64,000 nucleotides of DNA from the NCBI GenBank assembly GCA_037976565.1, contig CP137685.1:22793796-22857795 (forward strand), given 5' to 3'. The position numbers and the translations under genes are program-made. Origin of the DNA: Mesocentrotus franciscanus. Lineage: Eukaryota; Echinodermata; Echinoidea; Camarodonta; Strongylocentrotidae. The notes under the pieces were generated by a model. It searched no databases. It was not told the origin of the DNA and saw nothing but the letters and a program-made list of their open reading frames with translations. Positions 51,557 through 63,870 of this stretch are shown in pieces. Every line of letters starts with the position of its first letter. Positions within the stretch are counted from its first letter, which is position 1.

Positions 51557-53450
51557 ATTTGCTGAAAAGCTGCACCGATGAATTGTGGGCCGTTGTCTGA
51601 CATAATCTCTGTAGGAGATCCCAGAAGGCCAAATATGCCAGTTACAGCATTCGCCACACTTGCACTCGTTGTGGAAGTCAACCGATGTACGACTGGGAAT
51701 TTCGAGTGATAATCAACTATAAGAAGATACTGAACCATATTCAACTCAAACAGGTCCATGCCAACTTTGGTCCAAGGTGTGATAGGGATTTCATGAGGAA
51801 GGAGTGGTTCCCTTCTCTGCTCAGGCATCCTTTCCTGGCATTTGTTGCACATTCTGACACTTTCGTCAATCTGGCGATTTATGTTTGGCCAGTAAACAGA
51901 CTGGCGTGCTAGGAGTCTCATCTTCTCGATGCCCGGATGGCCTTTGTGCAGCTGCTGAAGGATATCTTGTCTCATAGATTGGGGAATGATCACCTGCCTG
52001 CCTTTGAAGAGGACACCTCCAGACATGCCTAGTTCATCACGAAATGGCCAGAATGGGCGCAAATCGTTTGGAAGTTCCTGAATAGTTGCAGGCCAACCAG
52101 CATGAGTGAATTCTTTCACTTGCTGTAGAATAGGATCCCTGGTAGTCTCCTTCTGTAGTGCTTCTTGCTTGAGGCTCCCGAAATGGAGCAGATCGATACC
52201 CAATGGGTCCTCAACCTCGTCCAGTAGTATGCTTTCTACGTGGACATCCAGCGGAATGTCTTCTGCCTTCATCGGATTTGGCAGTCTACTGAGCGTGTCA
52301 GGAATAATCATCTCTGTTCCTGGTCTGTGTTCAATTGTGAAGTTGTATCCTTGAATCTTCACTAAAAGCCTTTGTAGCCTGGGCGGGGCACTTGTGAGTG
52401 GCTTGCTGCATATCGTCACAAGCGGTTTGTGGTCAGTCAGTATCTTGAAGTCTCTCCCAAAGAGGTAAGTGTGAAATCGGGTAATCCCGAAGACAAGTGC
52501 CAGTGTCTCCCTCTCAATATTTGAGTACTGGGCTTGGCAGGGAGAGAGACTTTTCGAGGCATATGCCACAGGCCTTCCATGCTGTGAGAGGCATGCTCCC
52601 AATCCTTTGGATGACGCGTCTACTTCAAGGGTGACAGGTAGCCCTGGATCGTAGTACTTCAGCAAGCTGTCTTGCTGGATAGCTTTCTTCAGCTGGCAGT
52701 ATGCCTCCTGGTGATCCTCTTGCCACATGAATGGGACATTTTTCTTCATGAGATCACGCAAAATAGCGACTTGGTCTGCATAGTTTGGGATGTAGGGTGA
52801 CAGGAAGTTCATCATGCCTAGAAACCTCTGAAGGTCCTCCTTATCCTGTGGGGTAGGCATTGTGTGGATATCTTCCACCTTGCAGGGATCGGGACTGATT
52901 CCTTCATCTGAGTAAATCGTCCCGAAGAAGTTGATCGAGCTCGCTTTCACTACACATTTGCTGCTGTTGAAAACGAGTCCCTCCTTTGAGGCCACCTCAA
53001 GCAGCTTTGTGAGGTTAAGGTCGTGCTCTTCTTCCGTCCTGCCCATGACGACTATATCGTCTGCTATGCAAACACATCCTTGGGTCTGCCCTATTATGTC
53101 ATCCATCCGCTGTTGGAATAGATCTTGGCTTGTGGAAAGCCCAAACGGAAGACGAAGAAAACAATACCTCCCGAACGGAGTACGGAATGTAGTCAGCTCT
53201 TGCGAATCTTCACTCAGATGCACTGACCAATAGCCAGATTTCGCATCTAATTTAGTGAAGAACTTCCCATTCGCAAATGATGGATTGATCTCTTCAAGTG
53301 TTTGGATTTTGTGAGGGCACCGCTTGAGACTTTCATTCAGGCGCTTCGGGTCTAAGCACACCCGGATTGATCCATCCTTCTTTACTGATGTAGTGATAGA
53401 GCTGCACCAATCAGTGTGATGCGTTACCTTACGAATTACACACTGTTTTC
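51557..53450 (-). pseudogene. Second element, RT, RNase H and integrase N-terminal part
   Basis: The RT shows DAKSGYWSV, LPFGLSTSQDLFQQ and an active-site box CIADDIVVM (I/xADD variant). RNase H has VDASSKGLGACL and a TDHKPLV block. The integrase zinc-binding HHCC region ends CNKCQERMP. The core has the first Asp in KVGMDLFEL and the second in IMSDNGPQF. The segment is shifted by one base from the protease segment near 53445 and from the integrase end near 51555. Confidence 0.88.
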
Positions 53451-54083
53451 CATCTTGTCAAGCTCGGCTTTTAACTTATCCTTGATATGAATGCTACACT
53501 TCCGTGGGGCATCTATGTGCGGATTGGCATCTTCCTTCAACAGAAGGGTAGCTGGGTCCTTGAAGTTACCTATGCGGTCGAATTGGCCCGGCCATCGTGA
53601 AATAAGGTCGTCTACTGTCCGTATGCATGGTGCTTGACCTGAAACATTTATAGGTGCTTCAACACATTGTTTCACCGTGTGGAGAGTGACCAGCTTAAGG
53701 GCCTTGCTGCTTGAAAGGCCTAATATTGAAGGTCCTGGTACATCAACCACGAAAAACTCCCGTTTAGTCCAACCTGAATCCTCATATTGACACATGAGAT
53801 CAAGAGAACCGATACAAGGGATAGCCGTTTCACCATAGGCCATGAGCTGGACGCGCCGTGGCCTTACAATAGAGCGCCACTGGCCATCGGGGTACATTTT
53901 GTTTACAATACGAAGAGGGAGTGTGTTGCCGCCTGCTCCAGTATCTATCTTCACCTTCAGGTGATGTTGCCCGGCCTTGTACGGACAAGTGATATCTAAT
54001 ACTGCGAAAGCTTCCTTGCTCTCTTCTTCGTCCTTGGTGTCCATGCTCGAAATCACTATCGAGCTGAAATGCTGAGGACACAA
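53436..54083 (-). pseudogene. Second element, protease segment
   Basis: The retroviral-type aspartic protease motif KIDTGAGGNTLP is visible, with an ILGLSSSKAL flap/C-terminal region. The frame overlaps the end of gag by about 28 bases and is -1 relative to it. An ATG at 54041, 15 bases after the gag stop, could also allow reinitiation. No canonical slippery heptamer was seen in the short overlap. The frame ends at 53436 by an apparent indel before RT. Confidence 0.8.
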
Positions 54084-54901
54084 TCCTCTTCATGGGTAGA
54101 AGGTATCTGTTCATTCACTTCTAGAGGCGAAGTGTCAACCTTTTCATGGCTCGGTCCACGTCTTCTATCTGACTTGGACCTGCAGCATTTGGCCCAATGC
54201 CCCTTCTTCCCACAGTACTTGCAGTTATCATGATATGCTGGGCATTTCCTGGGAGGATGATGCAGTCCACAATTACCGCATTGTTTGCGCTCACTCATTC
54301 TGGGTCTGCCATCTTTGCTAGGTCTCTGTGGTTTCCTACTGAACGCGTCAATGTTTGACACTGGGGCCAGGTCTGCCAGACACTGCCTGCCAGCAGCAAT
54401 AGCCTCATATTGCCTTCCTAGTGTGACCACATCCGTAAGGGGGTGGCCTGCTGGTTTCTGTAACAAATCACGCTGCAGACCATCAAAATGCGTAGATGCA
54501 ATTACCAGTTCAATTATTCGTTCGTTGAGTTCTGCATCTGTGAAATTGCATTGGCGGCTTTTGTCCCTACAGCGGGTCACAAAATCGTCGATGGATTCTT
54601 CGGGTTTCTGCCTATACCTCATAAGTTCAAGACGGTGGATACGAAAGTTAATACTGACTTTCAACTGCTTCTCGAAAAAATCCCATACTTTTTCTGGTTT
54701 ATCCTGATCTGCAGTACTAAGACCTGAAGCATTGAGGCGTCGCAAACCTTCTACACCTAAAGCAATCTTTATCTTTGTTGCTACCTTCACTTCATCCGTA
54801 ATATCCAAATCTTTCAAGCATAGTTCCATGCGCTGCTTAAAGAGAGAGAATCCACTTGCCAAGTCTGGCATCTGCCAATTCATTTCAGGGAGACGCGCCA
54901 T
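54056..54901 (-). CDS. Second element, gag with two zinc knuckles, 281 aa
   Basis: The first ATG in frame is 54901 (MARLPEMNWQM). A helical capsid-like region (20-180) is followed by two zinc-binding knuckles, CGNCGLHHPPRKC and CKYCGKKGHWAKC, and a short basic tail. It overlaps the protease frame. The role is assembly of retrotransposon particles and RNA packaging. The frame is intact. Confidence 0.88.
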   Translation of the reverse strand: MARLPEMNWQMPDLASGFSLFKQRMELCLKDLDITDEVKVATKIKIALGVEGLRRLNASGLSTADQDKPEKVWDFFEKQLKVSINFRIHRLELMRYRQKPEESIDDFVTRCRDKSRQCNFTDAELNERIIELVIASTHFDGLQRDLLQKPAGHPLTDVVTLGRQYEAIAAGRQCLADLAPVSNIDAFSRKPQRPSKDGRPRMSERKQCGNCGLHHPPRKCPAYHDNCKYCGKKGHWAKCCRSKSDRRRGPSHEKVDTSPLEVNEQIPSTHEEDCVLSISAR

Positions 54902-54934
54902 ATTTAATGCGTAGCAACTCGATAAGTCTAACAA

Positions 54935-57158
54935 AACCAGTCCGTCTTAATCGATACCTAGGCTATGAGTGCTCACAGTACGTGATCAAAATAAGTTCTC
55001 ACACAAGACACGCATCAATAATTGTCAATGGGCCGAAAGTTATTTGCATAAATAGAAATATGCCCAGGTATTAGCAGTAATTCACCTATTGGTCGGAATT
55101 ACTTGAATGCTGCTCACATCAAATTTCAGGCAAAATCAATTACGAGCATACACTTTAAACACGTGTAGATCCATACCCTGTGCTAGTACATGCTTATGGG
55201 TGGTCCTATAGCTGCTGCTACAAAATTTTGGAGCTAAATCTGATCCAATTTGGGCCACTCAATTTGGTCCTACTCAGTCTGGGGGTCAGATCTCAATTAT
55301 TATTATCGTCTAACAATAAGTACACAAACTGTCACAACATACCTGAATACTTGGACTATTTATTAACTTTTCTGAACCTGAAACCCAACTCATCAACTGA
55401 TCTTTCTTTTGGTCCGACTACATGTAGGTCCAGTTTAGTTATTTTGGGATTTTCGTATAGCTAGGCTAAAATATCGTAGCCTACACTCTGCACTCTATAC
55501 CTCTATAATCTACGTCTACTGTAGATGTGTACTTAGTCTACCAAAAAAACTACAACAGAGTTAGGTCTATTTAAAGCATTGATACCAGCACCAGCAGACT
55601 TCGATTTTGATCTAGACTCTACTAGGTCTAGTTACAATTGAGAATGATGGTCCAGGTCTAGAGCTAAAGTCAGACCTGGATCCCTAACTGGTACTCAGTC
55701 CCAGATTTAGACTCTCAGTCTCACACAGTAGAGATCTCCTCGACACAGGTGCTGAACTGAAATGCAAACCCAACTGCTAGTGTTAGACCAGGTTTAGATT
55801 AAGCCCTTATAAAAATCTAGACCGTTATACTTATAGAGCACCGGTCTATGTCTGAGTCACACATGTATTAGTTGTAGTGCCTGGCTTGGGCCAGATGATA
55901 TCCTTGAGTCTACTAAAAATTAGACTCCTTAACTTATCATGGACTTTACAAGGTCAAGGATTTTTAGACTAGGTCTACTTGTAGAGTCTAACAAAGGTAT
56001 ATCTAAGTTTGGCCATCTTTATAAAACTGCTGAATTAATAGGCTAGATATAGACCTAGACTCTAGACTAGATCTAGATCTAGTCCAGATTTAGTCTAACA
56101 CTCATGTGTTAGACTCCCTAGGCCAGATAGTCTACACCCAAGTGACCTAGATCTAGATTAAGTTACATGAAACTGATATCGCTCTAGATCTAGAGTCTAG
56201 ACCTAAGTAAGTTAGAGCTAATTTTCAATAAAGAGATCTAGAGGTCTAATAATAGTAATATTGATTTGCATATTCACTCAACAAAGGCAAAACATATTCA
56301 CAATCACATCATGATCAATTATCAGAGTCAGACAGTATCACAGGATACCTCCCTGCAATCTGTTCTTATTGTCATTTGTTATTTTGTTCAGGAAGTTCCA
56401 GATGTGGATAGACTCTATAAGTATAACAAAGTCAGATTTAGAGCCTTGTCTTTCTTGAATTGTCTTGTCACAAATGTCGAATCACTTCACAAAGACACAA
56501 TCACAGCTTCATTTGCTTGTGCGATGTCCCATGCACGGCGATGAGAGCTGGAACCGATAATGGACCAGGCCTCAGTCCTGTTGACGTGTTGTCTATGCGA
56601 TGATGAAGCGGTGGATCGGTGATCTGGTCCAAAGCTCGGTGTCCTGACTGCACTGGGTCCCAAAATATAGATACCGGTACATGTATATTACAAAGTCCAA
56701 TGCGATGCTTGTAGATTCACGCCGACGTCGATCTAAGTTAGTTGTTGCTAGCTGCTGCGAAGATTACTTTGACTTTGAGTTTGATGAAAGCAGGTCGCGT
56801 CCTCGTCCGCGTTGATCACGGATCAGAAAACCGATGGGCGCTGTTCCAATCACTGTCGTTACATCTGCTCTCCCGGTCTGTTGTGTGTAGCGATCAGTGC
56901 TACATGCACATTATTATGCGGGAAGACAGTTCCCAGTACTATTCGGCATTAGCGGAGGCTCGGTGGCTCGTACCCGGGTAATGCAGACGATAGGTTGTGG
57001 GGTGCAGTGCGGGAACATCGATGTTGGCAACAATTGTCGACGACCAAACTTCTACATAGCAGCTAGTACTCATTATTCAGTCCAAGCCGATGAAAACTGC
57101 GGTAGCTAATGTCCGATTATCTAATAATAGCATGGTATTCTCCTTACCGCTGCCACCA
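54935..57158. other. Unusually long 5' leader of the second retrotransposon
   Basis: About 2.2 kb separate gag from the 5' LTR. The part 55480-56260 is packed with CTAG-containing palindromes (agatctagatct, tctagacctag and variants), giving a low-complexity tract. The rest is unremarkable. No supported gene; short frames at 56266 and 56742 show no features. Confidence 0.6.
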
Positions 57159-57331
57159 TGTTGTAGTATGTTATATGACTCGGTGAAATAATAGAGTCTG
57201 GCAGACGATGTAGTTACTGATTAGTAGCCATATTGTAAGACCATTTATTTATGTATCCTTCCGCCTAGCTCGGCGTGGTATTTATACATATCATATCTCA
57301 TGTTAATGTAGTTCCAAGTGGATATACAACA
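57159..57331 (-). repeat. 5' LTR of the second retrotransposon
   Basis: 173-bp copy of 49669-49841, followed by the duplicated ATGTT. Confidence 0.93.
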
Positions 57332-57371
57332 ATGTTGGCACATTTCAATAGGTGACCGCACAAGCATATGA

Positions 57372-57536
57372 CTATTGGAATTTCTTACTAGCTGTTCTTT
57401 TGTTGTTCCCTTTGCGCTGGTTCTCCTCGACACTCAACGCATTAGAATTGTCGATCTCATCTTCCTGGACTAAAACACTTGCTGCCACGGCCAAGGCAAT
57501 CAGAAAGTAGAGAGCAATCATGGTTTTTGACGCCAT
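57372..57536 (-). CDS. Small secreted peptide or neuropeptide-like precursor, 54 aa (or its first coding exon)
   Basis: An ATG at 57536 opens a frame with a good signal peptide (MASKTMIALYFLIALAVAAS) followed by an acidic spacer and a basic stretch with a KR dibasic site (GNNKRTASKKF). Such a layout is usual for secreted peptide precursors. A strong splice acceptor (ttattctattttccttag) sits nine bases before the ATG, so the exon starts at 57545. An internal gcta|gtaaga donor (57389/57388) suggests that the coding region may splice onward instead of ending at the nearby TAG. The second retrotransposon inserted just 35-40 bases downstream. No known peptide family was recognised. Confidence 0.5.
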   Translation of the reverse strand: MASKTMIALYFLIALAVAASVLVQEDEIDNSNALSVEENQRKGNNKRTASKKFQ

Positions 57537-57545
57537 TTTCAAAGT

Positions 57546-60260
57546 CTAAGGAAAATAGAATAAACATGGAATACATTTTGATCATGATGTAGCAAAGTAG
57601 AGATATCTCCCTTTAAACCATTTCATTCTCTCTCTCTCTCTCTCTCTCCTATTTCTCTCCTATTTCATCATCTTTCTTCCTACTTGAGGTCAGCAAACTA
57701 CAGTGAGTTGATACCTGGTCATTTACACTTGTCCAAATATTTCAAGAATAAGATGTTTGTAGAGAATTGGAATGCCCCTTATTTTATTGGAGTTTAGGTC
57801 AATTCACATGAATGAAAAGTCAGGATTAGATATGTTCACATAGAAAAGTTACATGTGTACAGATTTGGGTTGTGACCTTCCAGTTATATGACCGCAAGTG
57901 GACAAAGCCCCTATTCAACCAGTGTTGGTGGTGACAGAACTGAAGACTTAGATTAATTGACCCAATGGTTAGAAACAAAGAGAAAGAAAGTAAATGGTGA
58001 CAACCTTTGAGTACAAATGGGCAAATAAATTATCCCTCTGCAGATACCAGTTTGGGCTGGGAGACAAAACATTTGTTTTCTTGGTAAAGGAGTTGAGTCA
58101 TCGCAAGATGAAGTAAGAGGGATATCCTCACTGTCCAATGAGCATTTGTATTTTCTACTCCTTCCCCTTATTTTCACTTTCGCCCAATCAGAATGTTAGG
58201 ATTAATTGTTCAGAACCACTGTTCGGGTGTCCATCAAGTGTTATGCCCGCCCAGTCACCTACTGTAATTATAATGAAATAGTTAAGTTTAGTGTAAGAAT
58301 ATTTTGTAGGAGGAGATCTCGGAGTAGATGTTTTGAATATGAAATTAGGTATAAAACCCCATCCCTTGCATGAAATCCTCACTTGGAATCCCCCTCCATT
58401 GAAATCCTCACTTGGAAACCCCCACCTGGAACCACCCCACCTGCAACACCTCTCCTCCTGATCCATCTTTAATTCATCTTTAAAAGTCACAGTTTTAGAC
58501 ACTTGAAAAGTTTGAGCAATTCTGACTTTCTACAATTCATCTTTACGAAATACAACCATCCAACTCCAAGTGTACCACAGGAAGCAGCAGCTATTGAAAT
58601 GACAGTTTCCGAGTTATATTGAATAACTAGATCTTCAGTAAATCGTTGAACGTGAACCCCAGTCATGGAGAAAGTGTCTGTTCAACAGTACTGTACGAGG
58701 AACGTTATTCAGTTTTTAGTCAAAGTCACGGCCAGCTTCATTCCCGTCGAGCCCCAGTTTCCTCCAAGTCACGTCCAACTTCGTTCCCGCCAAGTTTCGT
58801 TCCCGCCAAGTCACGTCCAGCTTCGTTCCATCCAAGTTCCAGTCCCGCCAAGTCACGTCCAGATTCGTTCCCGCCCAGTCCGGTTCCTTCGAGTCACGTC
58901 CAAGTTCGTCCCAGTCGCATCCCGTTCCAAGCTCAAATCCGCGATCGAAATATAAGCGAAGATAAGTGGCCATCATTACTAACCTCATTTCCCTTAACGT
59001 ATCCCTTCCCTTTCCCTTAGACTGTGTAACTAATTAAGTAAGAAATAAGTCGCCCCTAAGTTCTGAAGAATACCTCGCAATTATATTTATTGCAACTGTT
59101 GTTATTGACATGTATATATAAAATGTATCATAACCATTATTCTGATTGGATGAAGGCGATTTGCCGTTCATATTAATTAAATAGTTGCCCAGTGACATCG
59201 TAATTTAAATCGTGTCCAAGCACTTTATTTCTGGACTTGTTTGTTTGTATTCTATATTTTAATAATACAATTTTGATCTATTTGAACTAACCCCTCCCCC
59301 GAGTGGAAGTCAGTGGAGCTAGCAGACCAATACAAAAATACCTGATTTCACTCGGAGCTCGATTCTATTATTTCATTATAATAGACGACGGCGTGGCGTG
59401 GGTGTTAGAATTATTTTGGTCAAAGCTACGGTGAAATCGCAACACAATTAAGAATATCAGCATAGAATAGTGACATACTGAAACTTTCCTTTTACCACTC
59501 ATCAAGAATGAACAGAAGCCGAAATCGGACAATATAAAGTTAAAACGAAAACTGAAGGAACAAATTCGTGCGCGAATAATAACGGGCTTCGAGACGACAG
59601 GCTGCCAGAAAAAACGGGAATTGCGGTTTGCTCTGATGAATGCAAGGCGGAAGGCTTCAGAATGTCTACATTCAATCATATTCTTCGCTTTCTGAAACCA
59701 AAACAACTGAGAATGTGTTTAATGCCCTGTTGAAAGACGATGTTCCCGGCCCACTTCTGCACTGCTGTCAATACATGCACAAAACGGCTTTACCCCCACC
59801 CTTCTTAAAATACGATGATAAAGATACAACGTATAGTTTCATTTTCAAAGAATAAAATCAGGAGAATGTAATGTATTTAACTTGCTATCATGGCACAGAA
59901 AAATATACAGAAATTGAACTTAATGAATGATCTGACAACAATACTTTATATATCTATTATATTTAATATAAAGCCAGAATTATTGCGTACTGAAAAGACT
60001 AAATTGGCGACAGGACACATTTTGATCCTTGGAACATGCATAAAATGGTATGTTTGGCGTTTAAAATTGCTCCAAAAAAAAAAAAAATGCGAGCGGGCCG
60101 AAAATGACGAGCGGGCGGTCGAGGACAACCAAATGATTTTTTTTTTTGGTCTTACGAGATTGGGCCCATGGCACCCATCAGAGATGCCAAAGCATAGTTC
60201 CTGATTAATGTGCACTATAAGCCTGCTGCACAAGAGGCGAAGAAATGTCTGAAGAAATGC
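57546..60260. other. Mostly non-coding, with a local tandem repeat
   Basis: Contains a short CT microsatellite (57628-57650) and a degenerate repeat of about 25-30 bp around 'gtcacgtccagcttcgttcccgccaa' (58720-58930). A 71-codon plus-strand frame at 59640-59855 and an overlapping Lys/Arg-rich frame upstream (59470-59700) look possibly coding but have no supporting features. No splice structure could be assigned. Confidence 0.4.
58720..58930. repeat. Degenerate tandem repeat, unit about 25-30 bp
   Basis: Seven or so units resemble 'ccaagtcacgtccagcttcg' and 'ttcccgcc'. Open frames on both strands (for example 58646-59020) result from the repeat period. Confidence 0.7.
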
Positions 60261-60265
60261 AGACC

Positions 60266-60440
60266 TATATGCTCAACAACTGAATTTACATTAATTATTC
60301 CCAAATCCAGACTCTCAACTACCGAAAAAAGTTTTACAGTGGCTGCTTCGAAAACGGGGAACAATATCCCCCTTTCCATCAGAGAATTAACCTGTCTTGC
60401 CACTTTCAAAAGATCCTACATACTTCTATCCTCAGTAATA
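60266..60440 (+). mobile_element. LINE reverse transcriptase C-terminal relic
   Basis: The plus-strand frame contains IPKSRLSTTEKSFTVAASKT, then NNIPLSIRELTCLATFKRS. It matches the C-terminal tail pattern of CR1/L2-like reverse transcriptases, in a diverged form (KTGNNIP in place of KLWNSLP). The rest of the LINE is absent. Confidence 0.6.
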
Positions 60441-60869
60441 AAGTATGATTTACCTATATATGAGCTTTAAGTTTCTCTAATTCACAATCTGTGACTTTGT
60501 AAGCGAAAGGGTACTTTTTGTTTTAGCGCTCCTAAATAATCAAATACAAACTGACGCAATCAGAAAGACGTCTCATGTGCAACAGGCATAACGTAAGGGC
60601 TGTAGGGCCTACCTGATTTCGATGCGGTGTTCGAGCAGAATTCTGTGAGATGATGTATCCTTTCTCGTAGCTTGATGTGACGGAGTGTCTCTATCCAGCT
60701 TTCTGTTGAAGTACTTTCTAGATAGCTTCTAGTATTATAGAATATCGAAGCCTGCCATGACCATCTGCTCGTAACCGACAAGTTACCGCATTCATGTATT
60801 TTATTCAAACTTTTAATCATTGTCATTGTCATCATTCTGGCATCTCCCTGCTTTGTTTACTTTCTTGTC

Positions 60870-63800
60870 TGTGTATTAACTACAGCTAGATTTCGTATTA
60901 TTTGATAGATTGAGTAGATACCGAAGCCTGCCGTTCGTAACCGACAAGTCACCGCATTCATGTAAAATTTAATATAGTGTTCAACAACATGCTGGTGGAT
61001 AAAACTTTCTAAAATTGTAATTAATATGACCTCAGAACACATTGTTTGATTATTTTTTATCCAAACTATAAATCATCGTCAATGTCACCATTCTGGCATC
61101 TCCCTTTTTTTACTTTCTTGTCTGTGTATTTACTACAGCTAGATTTTGTTTAATTGTTTGATAGATTGAGTAGATATCGAAGCCTGCCGTTCGTAACCGA
61201 CAAGTCATCACATTCATGCAAAACTCAACGAATCACTCAACGTCAAAGATTGATGTATCATCGCTCTATATTTATTTATTTCTTATTTTAATATACCTGC
61301 ATTCGTATCCCTCACGAATGAACATTTCGATGTTCGTTTGTTTAATTTCCTTCCCATTTCTTTCTCCGTGTTAAATTCTGATAACTTTTTCAATTTGTCT
61401 TAATCAAAGCCCAAGATTATATTGATATTTTCATTATACAGAGAGAGAGAGAGAGAGAATATATTAACAGAAAACTCTCGTGTACAACCATGATTTGCAT
61501 CCTTTTCAAAATAATTCGATTCGCTGCAAATATTCAGAATCTAAATATGATAAATCCACATAATATACCAACGCTGTTAACCGCATCCATCGCTCCAACC
61601 ATAGCTCATATGCCAATAATAATAATAATAATAATAGTTCGTTCTTATATAGCGCTATTTTAGGACCGCAGGCCCTCTCAAAGCGCTTTACAGATATATA
61701 CACCATGTTGATGAAATATGGAAAGTTTCCAAATGAAATTTGATACAAAATCAGATTTACCATGCACTGAGAGGCTTAAGTCGAAATCATAAATCCACTG
61801 TGACTGGTTTAGCACTAGTTTCTGAGGAACCAGTCGCCGAAGATCCATAATTTTACAGGTGCCTCGAAAAGAGTGCGTGGCACATTCGATTTATATCCTT
61901 CATCAAGAAATGAAAAACTAAGAATGTAAAATATGAAAAATTACATCAGAAATCAAGTATCAATTCACACCTTTGCCAAAATACACACACACACACGCAC
62001 ACATACACAAATGTATGTCATTGTATTACAAAATCATATTGTTTTCAAAAGTACAATGCATTTCCAGATATGCCTTCGACCATGAAACTATTTTACTTTC
62101 TTTCTGTATTGTATTCTTTTTTTTAAACTTCAACATCTGCCAATCAATGCCAATATGATGATATAAGTACAGCTAGATTTCGTATTGTTTGAAAGAGTGA
62201 GTAGATATCGAAGCCTGCCGTTCGTAACCGACAGTAAGGGACCAGTCACTAAAGATCCATACTTTTACAGGTGCCTCGAAAAGAGTGCGTGGCACATTTG
62301 ATTTATATCCTTCATCAAGAAATGAAAAACTAAGAATGTAAAACTATGAAAAATAACATCAGAAATCAAGTATCAATTCACACCTTTGTCCAAAATACAC
62401 ACACACACTGTGCTCGCGAAGAGCGTTGCCCATTCCACTTGATTTTGTTGTTGTTGATTTGGAATGTTATTTGATTCTTTTTCTCTCAACAATGAATATA
62501 TTAATTGCACTATTAATATACAAATTAGTGCAAAGTTATTGCATTAGACTTAATACAATTATACTTATAACCTCATCAATACAATATCTGAAAGTAATAG
62601 CTTATATGTAATACATGTATAAAGCACAGTAGGTCCAACTTACACAATGATTTCTTATTACATTTCCTTTAGAATAGACAAATCATACTTCTGCTATTGT
62701 GAGAAAAAAGATCATACAATCATGTAGTCGTTGAAAAAAGAAAAGAACTTAAATCGTAACTGAAATGACAATTTTCAAAATGGAATAAAATGAGACAAGA
62801 GGTGTATGGTTCCCCCCCTTCTAGCTTGTCTCACACACTCCCCTTATCCCCCCTTGAAAAAATATATACATAAATTATACCTTACACAGATCCACACACA
62901 CATTTAAAATTGAACATAGTGTTCAACAACACGCTGGTGGATAAAACTTTCTAAAATTGCAATAAATATGACCTCAGAACACACTGTTTGATTATTTTGT
63001 ATCCAAACTTTTAATCATCGTCAATGTCATCATTCTGGCTTTTCCCTGTTTATTTTCCTTGCCTGTGTATTAACTACTGCTCGATTTCGTATTGTTTGAT
63101 AGATTGAGTAGATATCGAGCCTGCCGTTCGTAACCGACAAGTCACCACATTCATTTAAATTTTAACAAATCAATCAACGTCAAAGAATTGATTTCTCATC
63201 GCTCTATAATTAATTATTTCACATTTTAACATACCTGCATTCGTATCCATCACGAATGAACATGTTGCAGGTATCTTAAATGTTCGTTTTGTTTAATTTC
63301 CTCCCCATTTCTTTCTCCCTGTTTAATACTGATATAATGTTCAATTTGTCTTAATCAAAGCTCAAGATTATATTCTTATTTTCTTTACGCGAGAGAGAGA
63401 GAGAGAGAGAATATATTAAAAGACAATTGTCGTGTACAACCATGAATTGCATCCTTTTCAATATGATTCAATTCGCTGCCAATATTCAGAATCTGAATAT
63501 GATAAATCCAAATAATACACCAACGCTGTTATTGATAAGCGCATTCCTCGCTCCGACCATAGACCATATGCCCATCCACCATATTGAACAAATATCGAAG
63601 GTTTCCAAATGAAATTTGAATAAAAATCAATTATACGATGCACCGAGAGGCTTCAGTTGAAATCATAAATTCTCTGTGACTGGCTTAGCACTAGTTTCAG
63701 TGGGACCAGTCACTAAAGATCCATACTTTTACAGGTGCCTCAAAAATAGTGCGTGGCACATTCGATTTATATCCTTCATCAAGAAATGAAAAACTAAGAA

Positions 63801-63870
63801 TGTAAAACTATGAATAATAACATCAGAAATCAAGTATCAATTCACACCTTTGTCCGAAATACACATTTTA
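60870..63870. repeat. Segmental duplications, right end of window
   Basis: About 60966-61985 and 62906-63870 are diverged direct copies. Both contain 'gtgttcaacaac(a)gctggtggat', the 'cctgcattcgtatcc' block and 'ttttacaggtgcctc'. A shorter partial copy lies at 62165-62400. The unit 'gaagcctgccgttcgtaaccgacaag' also recurs near 60920, 61180, 62210 and 63118. No genes are supported. Confidence 0.75.
61613..61706 (-). mobile_element. Short retroelement tail insertion
   Basis: An 'aataataataataata' run followed by 'ttatatagcgctattttagg' and 'ctctcaaagcgctttacag' is a LINE/SINE 3' end in reverse orientation. The corresponding position in the duplicate near 63560 lacks it, which defines the insertion boundaries roughly. 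Confidence 0.65.

Larger units (their letters stand above)
49669..57331 (-). mobile_element. Second Ty3/Gypsy-type LTR retrotransposon, 7.66 kb
   Basis: LTRs of 173 bp (49669-49841, 57159-57331) differ at one position by eye, start TGTTGTAG and end ACA. They are flanked by a perfect 5-bp duplication ATGTT (49664-49668 and 57332-57336). The element reads on the minus strand: gag, protease, RT-RNase H, integrase. A primer-binding site beginning TGGTGGCAGCGGTAAGG lies directly inside the 5' LTR (57158 downward), and a purine-rich GTGAGGGAGA precedes the 3' LTR. It is unrelated in LTR sequence to the element at 13450. Confidence 0.95.

Noticed and set aside
58646..59020. 124-codon Ser/Pro-rich frame
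   Set aside because: Produced by a degenerate 25-30 bp tandem repeat; the other frames and strand are open as well.
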